The notes under the pieces were generated by a model. It saw nothing but the letters and a program-made list of their open reading frames with translations, did not search any database and had not been told where the DNA came from. A stretch of 64,000 nt of DNA from Lepidostoma basale (lineage: Eukaryota > Arthropoda > Insecta > Trichoptera > Lepidostomatidae): the NCBI GenBank assembly GCA_022606425.2, contig JAHDVF020000172.1, forward strand, positions 682,001-746,000. Direction: 5' to 3'. The translations under genes were made by a program, and so were the position numbers. How positions within the stretch are numbered: the first letter of the stretch is position 1; the number at the start of each line of letters is the position of its first letter. Below are positions 10,901-20,889 of the stretch, in pieces.

Positions 10901-10941
10901 CACCAACCGGTTTCGCTCATGACATGAGCTTTGACATGGTG
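10901..10941 (-). ncRNA. Hammerhead-like core, family E (decayed)
   Basis: On the minus strand: CACC (stem I), 8-nt ATGTCAAA, stem II GCTCATG-T-CATGAGC (7 bp), GAA, palindromic ACCGGT, T, GGTG (stem I partner). The fold is intact, but core positions 3, 6 and 8 differ from canonical. Confidence 0.45.
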
Positions 10942-10944
10942 AGA

Positions 10945-11760
10945 GAATAAACTGATAATTATAATAAATATTGATAATCAAATATAATATGAAATATTGA
11001 TAATTACAAAACGTAATATTTGTTTTAGATACCGACCATTTTCATCCATATTTGATCGAGTTTTACATAAATTTTGAAGAAACAATTATACAACCGTATG
11101 TTTTTAGCTCTCATTAATTGCGCAATAAGAAAATTATTTACAAATTTGACGATACGAGTATTTTTGTTTAAAAGACGAGGAAAACAAAATAATGTTAATG
11201 AAGAAAAACAACACTATAATTCAGAAACAAAATCTTTTTATTTGTATGCGTAGGTGAAATCTATACAATTATTGGAAATATATGTAAGAAAATTTTTTAA
11301 AAATACCTAGGTACTTACTTAAGCTTCGAAATGTTTAAAAAATTTCCATATTTGATTGAAATTATAAATTGTTATAATGCCAATAATGTACCTATATTTT
11401 TATAAGTTTCTGCATCACTAAAAGAGGAATGAAACAGGTCATCAATATTTCGCCAATAAAACAAAATTCAAATAACTTTAGTGTTTAAATTTTGAATAAG
11501 AAATATTCATGAAAACTTAATAAAAAACATTTCGTTCAAACGATCATTAAAAGTTTGTGTATAAATTCAATTTAAGTTATCCAAAATACAATAGAAGCAA
11601 TCTAAGCAAACTCGTTGGACAGGAAATTAATTTAATCAATATATACTTATGCACGATGAGATGAGTTCAAAAATATGCCCTGGATAGATAAGAAATAATA
11701 AATATTTTGAATGTCGTTGGTAAATACTATGATGGAATTTTAATAGAAATAGTACATCTA
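10945..11760. other. AT-rich DNA, nothing recognised
   Basis: No open frames of note and no repeat-family motifs. Confidence 0.5.
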
Positions 11761-11765
11761 TTTAA

Positions 11766-12065
11766 TTTATTTGATCATGTCACGTTTTCCTCGGTCTTCC
11801 TCTATTTCTGGTTCCATTCACACCGTTAACATATACTTTTTTTACCATTCTTTCTTCATTCATTCTTTCCATGTGTCCAAACCATATTAATGATCCTTTC
11901 ATTATTTTGTTCATAACACCATCACTTGCACCGCATTCACTTGTTATATTTTCATTCGACACTCTATATACAGAGTATCCACACATTCGTCGAAGAGATC
12001 TCATTTCTACTGCATTTATTCTATGATTTGCTTCCATACATAAATTTAAATATATCATATGTTCA
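11766..12065 (-). mobile_element. LINE ORF2 C-terminal fragment (TTAG-tail family), left half of an inverted pair
   Basis: The minus strand encodes RSLRRMCGYSVYRVSNENIT, MNKIMKGSLIWFGHMERMNE and RMVKKVYVNGVNGTRNRGRP. It is truncated at both ends and lies head-to-head with the plus-strand fragment that follows. Confidence 0.8.
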
Positions 12066-12345
12066 CAATGGAGTTCTGGTTCCAACCCTAATGTATGGAA
12101 GGGAAGCACGAAATTGGCAAAATAAGAATGAGAGCAGAATAAATCTGGTAGAAATGGGTTTCCAAAGGTTTATGTGTGGTAGAACAATATACGGCAGAAT
12201 TTAGAAATGATTGTAGAGCGGAAAAAAGCATTATGGAATGATCACTACATTAGTTCGGACATATCGAGCGCATGTATGAAGAAATAATGGTTTAGAGAGT
12301 CTTTACTTTTCAGATGTAAATGGAGTACGTAGTCGCGACATGCTT
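12066..12345 (+). mobile_element. LINE ORF2 C-terminal fragment, right half of an inverted pair
   Basis: The plus strand encodes NGVLVPTLMYGREARNWQNK, then MGFQRFMCGRTIYGRI, then frameshifted remnants (FGHIERMYEE, DVNGVRSR). It is closer to the 16.4-16.8 kb subfamily (CGRTIYDRI) than to its left-hand partner, so the pair need not come from a single insertion. Confidence 0.75.
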
Positions 12346-12446
12346 GTTTCCATTTTTAAAAGTAATTCATCTACTAATACTTTTCGGCGCTCGTTGTTTC
12401 GGTATGCCTCTTGGTCTGTTTTAATAGAAATAGTATGTGAATAAAT

Positions 12447-12627
12447 CGCACCGTGAGTGTAAAACCGACTTAAGTGCCAATATACAGTTTGGGGATATGG
12501 GAGTTTAAAGATTTTATATTGCTTGGAAAAACTGTTTTCTTTTTAATATACCAATGATTTTCGGTTTAGAGTGATATGTATATAACAATGTAAATTTGCA
12601 CTTACGTCGGTTTTACACTCACGGTGC
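12447..12627. mobile_element. MITE with 30-bp terminal inverted repeats
   Basis: Left GCACCGTGAGTGTAAAACCG.. (12448-12477) and right ..CGGTTTTACACTCACGGTGC (12598-12627) are reverse complements with one mismatch over 30 bp. Flanking TAAAT at 12442-12446 and 12628-12632 looks like a 5-bp target-site duplication. The 181-bp element is noncoding. I see no second copy here, so the superfamily is not assigned. Confidence 0.75.
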
Positions 12628-12632
12628 TAAAT

Positions 12633-13185
12633 ATATTTTTATTATTTCAATAATAAAAAATCGTGCACTGCAGTGTCAAAATTCGCTGCATTTATATTGT
12701 ATCTCAAATGTGGGAAGATCATTAAAAGTTTATCTCTGAATGGATTTACTGGCTCTGTAATTGCATATAACACGCGAGTATCGTGAATACATTGGAAGGC
12801 TTCAAACGCCGACCTTATTTCGACGGATTGAATTGGCGGGCGAATAAAACAGTATTAATTAACGAGGGTGTGTACTTTAATTAAACTAATGTTTCTTCGG
12901 GACTCAAAGGGAAGCATGTTCGCGTGCTTTTTTGCTGAAAATCATATTATTTCTGGCGGAAATAATAAATTATCCATCAGTGTATTATTTTTTGCGAAAC
13001 TTTATACAGGATGAGTGGATACAATGTGAACCAAGTATAATATTTTTGATGTTACGAGCAAAACATTGGGGTTAATTTATTTTTGGTTGAGCAATAATAT
13101 ACAACGCTATACCAAAACGTTGGTGTGCCAAACGGTTATTGAATACTGCCACTGTTTTATGTATATTACAACAACAAACAATCAA
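12633..13185. other. Unique DNA, no gene recognised
   Basis: Balanced composition at 12660-12960 without long open frames or repeat similarity. It looks like ordinary single-copy noncoding sequence. Confidence 0.45.
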
Positions 13186-13425
13186 CGGATTTCCCAGAAA
13201 GGGTAGGCAGAGAGAATGGACCGCCACACCTCTCTAGTTTTCTCTACATTCTTACAGCGAATCATCCACGCACGTCGATTCACATGATGACACATACTTT
13301 TGTTACCATTCTTTCTTCATTTATTCGTTCCGTGTGACCAATATTTCTTTCATTATTTTGCTTATAATACTTTCTTCCATTCCTACATTTCTTTCTCATA
13401 TTAGCATTTCAAACTCTGTCGTGGG
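13186..13425 (-). mobile_element. LINE 3'-end fragment (TTAG-tail family), left half of an inverted pair
   Basis: The minus strand carries the 3' end (TTTCCCAGAAAGGGTAGGCA on plus) and part of the ORF2 C-terminus, with internal deletions. It is joined directly to a plus-strand copy at about 13426. Confidence 0.7.
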
Positions 13426-13655
13426 TCGTTTTAATCGAACTAGAAATAGAAGAAGACCGAGGAAAATATGGCACGATTTAATAAATCAAATATTGAATGT
13501 ATGCCACGCGAGGAGTCGGAGAAATTGATGTGCGTGCATTACACGACATACTCATATTAATGTTAAGGCAACGAGAGAAGCATGCCAGAAAAAATGTATG
13601 ACTGTTCATCCCTCCCCTATCTCTTCGGGAAGATGGTGTTATGGTTATAAAATCT
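13426..13655 (+). mobile_element. LINE 3'-end fragment (TTAG-tail family), right half of an inverted pair
   Basis: Encodes NRTRNRRRPRKIWHDLINQI, then the noncoding-looking 3' end with CCCCTATCTCTTCGGGAAGA and TGGTGTTATGGTTA. It is the mirror image of the preceding fragment. Confidence 0.7.
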
Positions 13656-13939
13656 ATCAATGTTTTAAAATAATACTACGTCATAAGCACAAAATTAAAC
13701 TTGCCCCAAATAAATATGTTGAAAATGTTTTAACGTGAAAATATATCTTATATGAAATAAATAGGAACAATAACTAGAATTTGAGCGTGCACTTATTATT
13801 TTTGGTTTCTTTTGTATCGACCATACCTCGTCGACCTTACATATCTCCCCTTATCAGTGTCTTGCCAAATATGGGGTCAAAACTATTTCTTCTATATTCG
13901 CCATACTTTGTGTTGTAGATTTATTATTATTTTTTTTTA

Positions 13940-14168
13940 TAAACAACAGGTCGTTTGGACCCAATTACTGTTTACAATATTTTTTTTTTTAGCTATATGT
14001 ATTCTTGTGACATGTGATAGGTAGCCAATCTATCGCCATTTTATTGTCACGTGAATTTTACACCAGACCAAAGACAGTGTGACATTCACACTGCCATCGC
14101 CGGGAATCGAACCCAGGACCTTCGGCATTGAAGTCAGAGCTTGTAACCACTCTGCCACGAAGGTCGTC
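13940..14168 (-). mobile_element. tRNA-derived SINE, tail type 1
   Basis: Read on the minus strand: GACGACCTTCGTGGCAGAGT (box A region), GGTTCGATTCCCGGC (box B, 14098-14112), GTGTGA..TCACACTGTCTTTG, then a tail ending in CAAACGACCTGTTG. It is joined at its right side to a family D element. Confidence 0.85.
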
Positions 14169-14440
14169 AGATTTTTATTTGTCTTCTTCTTTTTTTTTAT
14201 GTACTTTTGTATACAGTTTCGGACAAAGGTCCTTCCTCAGTGATATTATAAAGATATTTAAAATTATTTACCAATATGATCACTTTTGACAGATGTTATG
14301 ATATCTGTTAAAACTGATTATATTTGTAATATTTTTTTACAATTTTTTAAATATCTTTATAATATGACTGAGGAAGATTTGGGTTGTCCAAAATATAAGT
14401 CTGATATGTATAATATTAAAAAAAATTAAGGTATGTGTTG
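14169..14440. repeat. Family D fold-back element
   Basis: Arms GGACAAAGGTCCTTCCTCAG (14221) and CTGAGGAAGATTTGGGTTGT (14368) with reverse-complementary AAGATATTTAAAATT/AATTTTTTAAATATCTT between them. The plus-strand core keeps CTGAGGAA, but GAAAC has decayed to AAAAT. Confidence 0.7.
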
Positions 14441-14529
14441 TATATGCAAATATATAAAAATGAAATAGACAAATAACTAATATTGGTTAATTAATATTAT
14501 TAAGAACTGGTTTATGAAAAAGCATTTTA

Positions 14530-14705
14530 TTTTAATCAAATATTAAATGTCGGCACATGAGGAGTCGGAATAATTGACGTGCGTTCATGACACCATTTAT
14601 AAATGTTGATGAAACGAGAGAATTATGTCAAAAACCCGTGTGGTGGTCCATTCTTCCAGCCTACGGGGAGAGATGGCGTGATATAATAGTTTTGTTAGTT
14701 CTAAC
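14530..14705 (+). mobile_element. LINE 3'-end fragment (TTAG-tail family)
   Basis: Contains AATATTAAATGTCGGCACAT, the GTCCATTCTTCCAGCCTACG stretch, GGGGAGAGATGGCGTGAT and a short TTAG remnant: the last 170 bp of the family. No open frame. Confidence 0.7.
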
Positions 14706-14799
14706 ATGGAAATCTTTTTTATTTTATTTTTTACGGTGTTTAATTGTCTATCTTGTATGTTTTTAAGTTTAAAAAATGTACAATATATAAGAGAAGAAA

Positions 14800-15035
14800 A
14801 CGACCTTCGTGGAAGAGTGGTAAGAGCTCTGATTTCCATACTGAAGGTCCAGGGTTCGATTCCCGGCGATGGCAGTGTGATTGTCACACTGTCTTTGGTC
14901 TGGTGTAGAATTCACGTGACAATAAAATGGCGATAGATTGGCTACCTATCACATGTCACGAGATTCAATATAATAGCAAAAAAATAAAATGTATACAGTA
15001 ATTGGGTTCAAGCAACCTGTTGTATACAAAAAAAA
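14800..15035 (+). mobile_element. tRNA-derived SINE, tail type 1
   Basis: CGACCTTCGTGGAAGAGTGG (box A) at 14801, GGTTCGATTCC (box B) at 14854-14864, the conserved body TTTGGTCTGGTGTAGAATTC, and a tail ending near ACCTGTTGTATACAAAAAAA. A complete copy of about 230 bp. Pol III transcription from the internal boxes is inferred from the tRNA-like head. Confidence 0.9.
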
Positions 15036-15039
15036 ATAT

Positions 15040-15600
15040 TAATAATAATAAAAAAAAATGGACGTCACAAAAACATTGTCTACTTTTCTATTGGACACCC
15101 TGTTTAATATACTATCCCTTGTTATTATAAAAATAAATGCTCATACTTTTAATCTGCTTTTTTAAAAGTATGTTTGCCATTTTATTTCGCATAGTAACAG
15201 ATATATCTTGAATATTAACCGTTGTTTCAAAAATTTCCGCAAAATTATTAAAATAATATCTACCCTACAATCGAATGTTTATATCTCGATGAGAAAACGT
15301 TCCAAGTTTCTTGAATAAATTGTAATTTTAAGTGTACCGAGAACTCATTAGATTTTATAATGAGCTTACCATCGGAACAAAGTGAATATAATGTATAAAA
15401 TTATTTAGTTTAGTATGTATATTTCAAATATTTTATTATGTTAATGTTAAGAATAGAGGATTTGTTTTATTGGTGTGTATTCTAACCATTAATTAATAAA
15501 AACAGTTTATTTAAGCAAGAAAAATAGTTCGTTAGTTTTTTGTTTTATTTATTTATTAAAAAATCGTACTTTACCTTTTTGTTGATAAAGGTATTATTTA
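15040..15600. other. AT-rich DNA, nothing recognised
   Basis: No coding frames or family motifs. Confidence 0.5.
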
Positions 15601-15602
15601 CA

Positions 15603-16055
15603 CCTTATTTATCGTTTCTTGTATCATGATTAAAAAATCCATATTATATAATTAATACGAATGATAACGTCTGGCATATTTGCACTATGAAAATTCAATG
15701 ATGTATGTAAAAAAAAACATTTTAAATCATATGTTTCGTAATGCTGGGGCATTATGAAATGTTTTTATTGATAATTGGAGAATGAAGTAAAACTGCATAT
15801 TAAGTAATTAATACGAATGAAAACGTCTGGCATATTTGCGCAATGATAATCAATTATGTATAAATGTTAAAAAAAGTAAAACATTTTATATCATATGTTT
15901 CGTATTGCTAGGGAATTATCAAACATATTAATTGTTTCTATGAAAATGAAGTTAATAAGAATGTCTGATATTTGTCTTAGATATTTGACAATACCTTAGA
16001 AAGGCGAAATATTTTATTTCTATAAATTATAATATAACATCTGCTAGGAATTAAA
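15603..16055 (+). repeat. Family C elements, locally duplicated
   Basis: The segment AATACGAATGATAACGTCTG..CATATGTTTCGTAATGCTGG occurs twice, about 170 bp apart (15655 and 15815). A third part follows with TTTGACAATACCTTAGAAAG GCGAAATATTTTATTTC. Here the core reads TTGACAAT, again with T at position 3 and A at position 8. Confidence 0.65.
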
Positions 16056-16084
16056 ATATGTTCGGAAGAGACTGCAGAAAACAG

Positions 16085-16360
16085 ACTTAGGTAGTGAATA
16101 ACAGTATATAAAGGCACACAGGACTTTGAAGCACAGCGCAAAGATGACGCCGCAGAGAGGAGGAGGAGAAAAGAGAAGAGAAGGAGGCGGTTCCACTGCC
16201 AACGCCTTTCCCTGTCCTAGATGCCCTAGAGTGTGTGGGTCCGGGATTGGGCTCTTAGTCTTAACAGACTCATAACCGTGAAGGACAGTCTTACTCGGAC
16301 ACGAAGGACAAACGATGATATGAATATAACTAAAAAAATAACCAAACGTTATCAAACAAA
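16085..16360 (+). mobile_element. LINE C-terminal zinc-finger fragment
   Basis: The plus strand encodes AFPCPRCPRVCGSGIGL (about 16205-16255), a CxxCxxxC motif of the type found at the C-terminus of some LINE ORF2 proteins. A stop follows. The GC-richer composition contrasts with the flanks. Similar to 1552-1660. Confidence 0.5.
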
Positions 16361-16367
16361 AAAACAA

Positions 16368-16850
16368 ACCATCACGCCGTTTCAGTAGGCAGAGAGTATG
16401 GACATCCACAATACTCTATCCTGGCAAACTTCTCTAGCTTCCTCCACATTCATACAACGAGTCATACACGCACGTCGATTCCTCCGACTTCTAACATGAC
16501 CAACATTTAAAATTTGATTAATTTGGTCATGTCATCATGTTTTCCTCGGTCTGCCTCGACTCCGTACCCCATTTACACCATTAACGTATACTTTCTTAAC
16601 CATTCTTTCTCCATCCATGCGTTCCATATGTCCGAACCAACGCAGCGATCCTTTCATAATTTTGTCCATAATACCTTCTTCCGCTCTACATTCCTTTCTA
16701 ATATCAGCATTTGAGATTCTGTCGTATATCGTTCTACCACACATACGAGGTACCACTCGTACGTCTTAGGTACCTCATCTCTACCGCATTTATTCTGCTT
16801 TCATCCTTCTTCTGCCAGTTCCATGCTTCGCTTCCATACATTAGTGATAT
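16368..16850 (-). mobile_element. LINE 3' end and ORF2 C-terminus (TTAG-tail family, second subfamily)
   Basis: The minus strand encodes RMCGRTIYDRISNADIRKEC, then MDKIMKGSLRWFGHMERMDG and ERMVKKVYVNGVNGVRSRGR in one open frame (16535-16756), with frameshifts on both sides. CGRTIYDRI separates it from the CGYSVYDRV subfamily seen at 57 and 59 kb. Confidence 0.8.
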
Positions 16851-16859
16851 GTATTAATT

Positions 16860-17640
16860 CGAATTAAATATTTACACCGTTGAGTATTATAAATGTAAAC
16901 ATAATATATATTATTGTATGGTCCCATCATCGAGGAGTGTTAAAAATAAGGTAGTCGATTGCATTTTTTTAAATCCCCTCAAAGTCTCCTACCTACGGCT
17001 TATAGGAACGAAACCAATTAATTTGGTTTCCCTTGTTCGGAGTTTCCTCTCTCTGAAAACAGCTAGGTGGGTACCGTCTCCACAGGGCAGTGACTGTGAG
17101 ACTTTGCTTCAGAAGGGGGCAAGTATCAGCCGAGAGGGAGGAAGGAAGTATTTCATCACGGTGCCCGCGAGGTAGATACAGGGTAGGGATGCCACCGTTT
17201 CGTTAGATACCATCTCCCGCCTTCTTCATTACTCTTTCAATCACAATCGTTTCCAAGTATTCGATGTTTTTTCACGCTCGCAGCATCATTTTCTACGTGA
17301 GATTTCCAATATTAAGAGAGATTATTTTTATCCCGTTTTATTTCTTCCTTTTTATATCTCGTTTTAATGTTATTCCAAGAGACGAAAAGAAATAAATTTT
17401 ATTCTTATTTTTGGATCGATTGCCACTTCATTCTAAATTCAAAGGAAAGATTGGGAATGTATTTAAGCGAAAGTATATGGATATACTCATACTTATAACT
17501 GTAAAATTTATTTGACAAATCAAAACCAAAAAATGTAACAACGAATTTTTTGTGTCCATTGATCAGATTGGATTGATTGCTAACTTTGAGAAATTTTGTC
17601 TGTAGAGTGATTTTAAAATTCATATGCAAATCAAAAATTC
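16860..17640. other. Unique DNA, no gene recognised
   Basis: 16970-17230 is GC-balanced and open for 85 codons on the plus strand (16918-17175), but no domain or splice signal supports coding. No similarity to the repeats in the window. Confidence 0.4.
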
Positions 17641-17785
17641 TCGACCTCCGCGGCGGAGTGGTAAGAGCTCTGACTGCCGTACTGTTCCGGGTTCGATTCC
17701 CCGCGTTGATAGTGTGATTGTCGCACTGTCTTTGGTCTGCTATAGAATTTACATGACAATAAAAAGGCAATAGATTTACTCCCAC
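17641..17785 (+). mobile_element. tRNA-derived SINE, 3'-truncated
   Basis: Head TCGACCTCCGCGGCGGAGTG, box B GGTTCGATTCC at 17690-17700, body TGTCTTTGGTCTGCTATAGA. The type 1 or type 2 tail is missing. Confidence 0.8.
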
Positions 17786-17884
17786 TTTATTTATTCCAAC
17801 TAGCGAATTGCTTTACTAATGTACGAATATATGGTAATCAAAATGTCATTTTGATCTAATGCAAGTAAGAAATAAAAGCTACTC

Positions 17885-18115
17885 ATCTACTTAATGTTTC
17901 TTGAACAATGATGGAAAACTCCATATTAAATAATTAATACGAATGAAAACGTCAGTTTTCTAGAAGTTTTATTATATTTTATGGGAATGACATGTTTCGC
18001 CTTTCTAATGCATTAAATGACAAACATTTGACAGGCAAAACATGTCATTCTGATAAAATATAATATAACAAAACTTCTAGAAAACTGATGTTTTAATTCG
18101 TATTAATAAAAAGCC
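17885..18115. repeat. Family C inverted-repeat element (most symmetric copy)
   Basis: Leader ATGTTTCTTGAACAATGATG. Arms AATACGAATGAAAACGTCAG..TTCTAGAAG and CTTCTAGAAAACTGATG..AATTCGTATT are reverse complements over about 80 bp. Two GAAACATGTC-type cores face each other (ATGACATGTTTCGCC and GGCAAAACATGTCAT). Confidence 0.75.
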
Positions 18116-18372
18116 ACTTTTTCGCCATATATGTAATATTGAAAAAAAAGAGTCACCCAAATAGTTTTGGTATTGTAGTTGCTCAGAAGAAGACTCGGAT
18201 ACCGAATCGTTGTAAGTAAAAAAGTTATAATTGATACAAAAATGATTTATATAAGTAACTGAAGAATTGTTAGACATGTTAATACACATTGAAAAAAAAT
18301 AATAATCAACACAATGATACACTGCCCAGATCTGGTCCAACTAATAGAATATCATGTACCAATAGGGAAATA

Positions 18373-18700
18373 CTAACTAACCATCACGCCGTTTCTCCGA
18401 AAGGGTCAGCAGAAAGGATGCACTGCCATACTTTTCTTTCCTGGAATACTTCTCCCGTTTTCTCAACATTCGTACATCGTGTCATCCACGCACGTTGACT
18501 TTCCCGACTCCTCACGTAGCCGAAACTCAATTTTTTTTTATTGTCCCACGTTTTCATCGGTCTTAGTCTATTTTTTGTTCCATTTACATATACACTTTTC
18601 CACTTTTTCACGTTGGTTTAAGAGATCTCATTTCTATTGCATTGATTATACTCTTATCCATCTTTTGCCAGTTGCATGCTTTTCTTCCATGCATGAATAC
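18373..18700 (-). mobile_element. LINE 3' end and ORF2 C-terminal remnant (TTAG-tail family)
   Basis: Starts with CTAACTAACCATCACGCCGT. The minus strand then encodes WDNKKKLSFGYVRSRESQRA, EKTGEVFQERKVWQCIL and SADPFGETA fragments. Frameshifts and deletions are present. Confidence 0.75.
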
Positions 18701-18828
18701 AAACAAGGTATTTTTTATTAAATCTCTTGTGGGGCGTATGAAAATTTTAATTATCATTTAAATTTTTTTTTGATATATTTATTTTTTTGTACAGTAAATT
18801 TTATAAAATTCTCTAACTAAAAAAAAAA

Positions 18829-19118
18829 ACTAACTAACCATCACGCCGTCTCCCCGAAAGGGTAGGCAGAACGAATGGACTGTCACACTTTTACTGATGC
18901 GGCACTCCATCCATCTCTTTTCGCTCCGCGGGAGACGCGGTGTGATGGGTTGCGAACCTCATCGTCACCAATAGGCATCTCCCGCGCACACTTCGATCGT
19001 CCAACACCCACAAAATAAATCTCAAACAAATAATATAAAATACAATGATATAAAATAAAATAACAAAATAAGAATAATTTAACACAATACGTTCTTTTTA
19101 GATGGTGCACATATTGTC
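18829..19118 (-). mobile_element. SINE-like element sharing the LINE 3' tail
   Basis: The minus strand begins with TGTGCACCATCTAAAAAGAA, runs through an AT-rich stretch into GTGGGTGTTGGACGATCGAA and CATCACACCGCGTCTCCCGC, and ends with the last 70 bp or so of the TTAG-tail LINE (CTGCCTACCCTTTCGGGGAG..TTAG). Two more copies lie at 23.5 and 37.9 kb. The shared 3' end suggests mobilisation by the LINE's RT. Confidence 0.75.
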
Positions 19119-19119
19119 T

Positions 19120-19664
19120 ATTTAATTTATGTTCCACGAATCCACCGTTTTTTTAATTTAGCACATAATGTATAATAATAACACAAAATGTTTTTTTCGA
19201 TGTTGCATGGACGTGGACGATTATTCTCTATGCAAAATAATCTGATTATTTACATCACCTTTCTATAAGGGTATATTTAGTATGAAATCTAGATATAAGA
19301 CGCACTATGAGAACAAATCACTTTCATCTAGTTCATTAGGCGCCATGAAAATTTATGATATCCCCAAATTCTTAATGTCACAAGTCCGAGGATTATCCCG
19401 TCGTTTATTCTCATTTAATAACCTGACGAAGTCAAGGGAGGGCCCCGCGAGGAGGCCAGTGCCGGGGGCGCATTGTTCATTTTGTACACGTTTTAATAAG
19501 CCGGGATTTCAAAGGCGTCTGTACATTATGAAGTGTCCTGCCTACAATGCGAAGGCGATGCGATTAACGAACTAAACAACGAAGCCATCAACTCGGATAG
19601 TTAATGAATACAACAAAATAAATTGTTGCGTTCCAATTTTGAATTTCAAAAAGAGTTGTTAAGT
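19120..19664 (+). other. Unassigned DNA with a 97-codon open frame
   Basis: An open frame at 19282-19575 ends in a Cys-containing segment (CSFCTRFNKPGFQRRLYIMK) and is GC-richer than its surroundings (19430-19500). I considered a piggyBac C-terminal zinc finger because a piggyBac end lies just downstream, but the cysteine spacing does not fit. Not assigned. Confidence 0.3.
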
Positions 19665-20448
19665 TTAACCCTAGAAAGATAGTCTGCGTAAAAGTTTAGC
19701 ATGCGTTTGAGAAATATTGCTCTCTCTTTCTAAATAGCGCGAATCCATAGCTGTGCGTTTAGGACATCTCACTCGTCCTCGGGAGCTGCAGTTTGGCGTA
19801 AGTGTCGATAAGTTAAGTGTCACCGATTTTGAAATATAACAAACGCGTGAGTCAAAATTACGCATGATTATCTTTTACGTGACTTTGATGATTTTGACTT
19901 ATAATGATAGTTTTATTATTTTATGTATCTGTAAGTATTTTATACCATAACTTATATTTTAATTATCTTTTTATGGATAATGAGGTAAAAATATAATTCA
20001 ATGGGGAGTAGAAACTTGGACGAAGACCATATCCTGGCCGCTCTTATGCAAAATGATGACGAGCTTCCCGTGAGGATACCGACAGTGAAGTAGCGGACGA
20101 AGCTCTTATTGATGAGGTACAAGGAGAACAGCCAACGCCAAGTGGAAGTATAATCTTAGACGGGCAAAACAGTACTGAACAACCAGTCTCCATTTCGGTC
20201 TCTCGTAGTATCATTGCCTTGCAACAGAGGACTATCAGAGGTAAGAATAGATATTGTTGGTCAACGTCAAAGTCAACGAGGCGTGGCAGAGTCTCATCAG
20301 TTAACATTGTTCGAGCTCAAAGAGGTCCAAGCCGCATGTGCCGTAATGTATTTGACCCCATCTTATGCTTCAATATGTTTTTTACTGATGAAATAATGAT
20401 GGAAATCGTACTATGGACTAACGCCGAGATATCATTGGAAAGACGGAT
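19665..20448 (+). mobile_element. piggyBac 5' end, truncated (cabbage-looper type)
   Basis: TTAA target at 19665-19668, then the 13-bp terminal repeat CCCTAGAAAGATA at 19669-19681. The piggyBac 5' terminal region follows, including GCTCTCTCTTTCTAAATAGC and the internal-repeat area ACGCATGATTATCTTTTACG. A start codon lies at 20001. From memory of the Trichoplusia ni element, the match is close across the whole 5' region. The element stops abruptly at about 20448, where LINE sequence begins; no 3' terminal repeat is present. Confidence 0.9.
20001..20448 (+). pseudogene. piggyBac transposase, N-terminal fragment
   Basis: Starts MGSRNLDEDHILAALMQNDD, then a frameshift near 20070 leads to an in-frame stop (TAG at 20091). 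In the shifted frame it continues DSEVADEALIDEVQGEQPTP and later QRTIRGKNRYCWSTSKSTRR, MCRNVFDP, FFTDEIMMEIV, TNAEISLERR. This is about the first 150 residues of a roughly 594-residue DDE transposase. None of the catalytic Asp residues lies in this portion, so it cannot be functional. The last piggyBac residues (ERR) run in frame into a LINE fragment (MDVNGNRN). A recent origin is suggested by how well the protein sequence is preserved apart from the one frameshift. Confidence 0.88.
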
Positions 20449-20531
20449 GGATGTAAATGGAAATAGAAATAGTGGAGAACCGAGGAAAACGTACGATCAA
20501 ATAAATCGAATATTGAATGTCGGCCACGTGT
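20449..20531 (+). mobile_element. LINE ORF2 fragment (TTAG-tail family) fused to piggyBac
   Basis: Encodes DVNGNRNSGEPRKT, then YDQINRILNVGHV, 83 bp of the LINE C-terminal region, in frame with the preceding piggyBac sequence. Both ends are truncated. Confidence 0.75.
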
Positions 20532-20807
20532 TTGTTGTCGGTCACAATTTTTTTTTAAGACTCTGCATCAACTACGATTACTTTGTTACTAAATAACATT
20601 TTAAACTAAAAATTTACAAAAACTGTATTGAATTTATACTCAATAAAACAAAAAAAAAACGCAATCCCCATATTCTTCAATTATTTTGATTAAAAAAAAT
20701 CCTGAAAATCACCATTTTTTTCGGCCATCACTAGGGTTATCCCCCTTAAATTAATTATAACAAAAAAAAAATATTCTTCAAACTTCATTGTCAATTATTC
20801 TACGATG

Positions 20808-20885
20808 AGGGTCAGTACAAAAACACCATTGTGCACTACCAATTAAGCTTTTTTGGATAGGCTTTTGTTTGCGATGACAACTAGA
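20808..20885 (-). mobile_element. LINE ORF2 fragment (TTAG-tail family)
   Basis: The minus strand encodes a remnant of VVIANKNLSKKARMAVHN (plus-strand TTTTTTGGATAGGCTTTTGT). The same segment occurs at 42692-42842 and 57360-57430. Confidence 0.65.
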
Positions 20886-20889
20886 AATA

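Noticed and set aside
16044..16409. 121-codon minus-strand open frame
   Set aside because: It is the antisense of the LINE zinc-finger fragment and LINE 3' end at 16085-16850. No independent support.
17405..17785. 126-codon minus-strand open frame
   Set aside because: It runs through an antisense SINE (17641-17785) into AT-rich DNA. A chance frame.
19282..19575. piggyBac C-terminal zinc finger upstream of the piggyBac 5' end
   Set aside because: Cysteine spacing (CxxC then a lone C) does not fit the known C-terminal finger, and the position lies outside the TTAA boundary.
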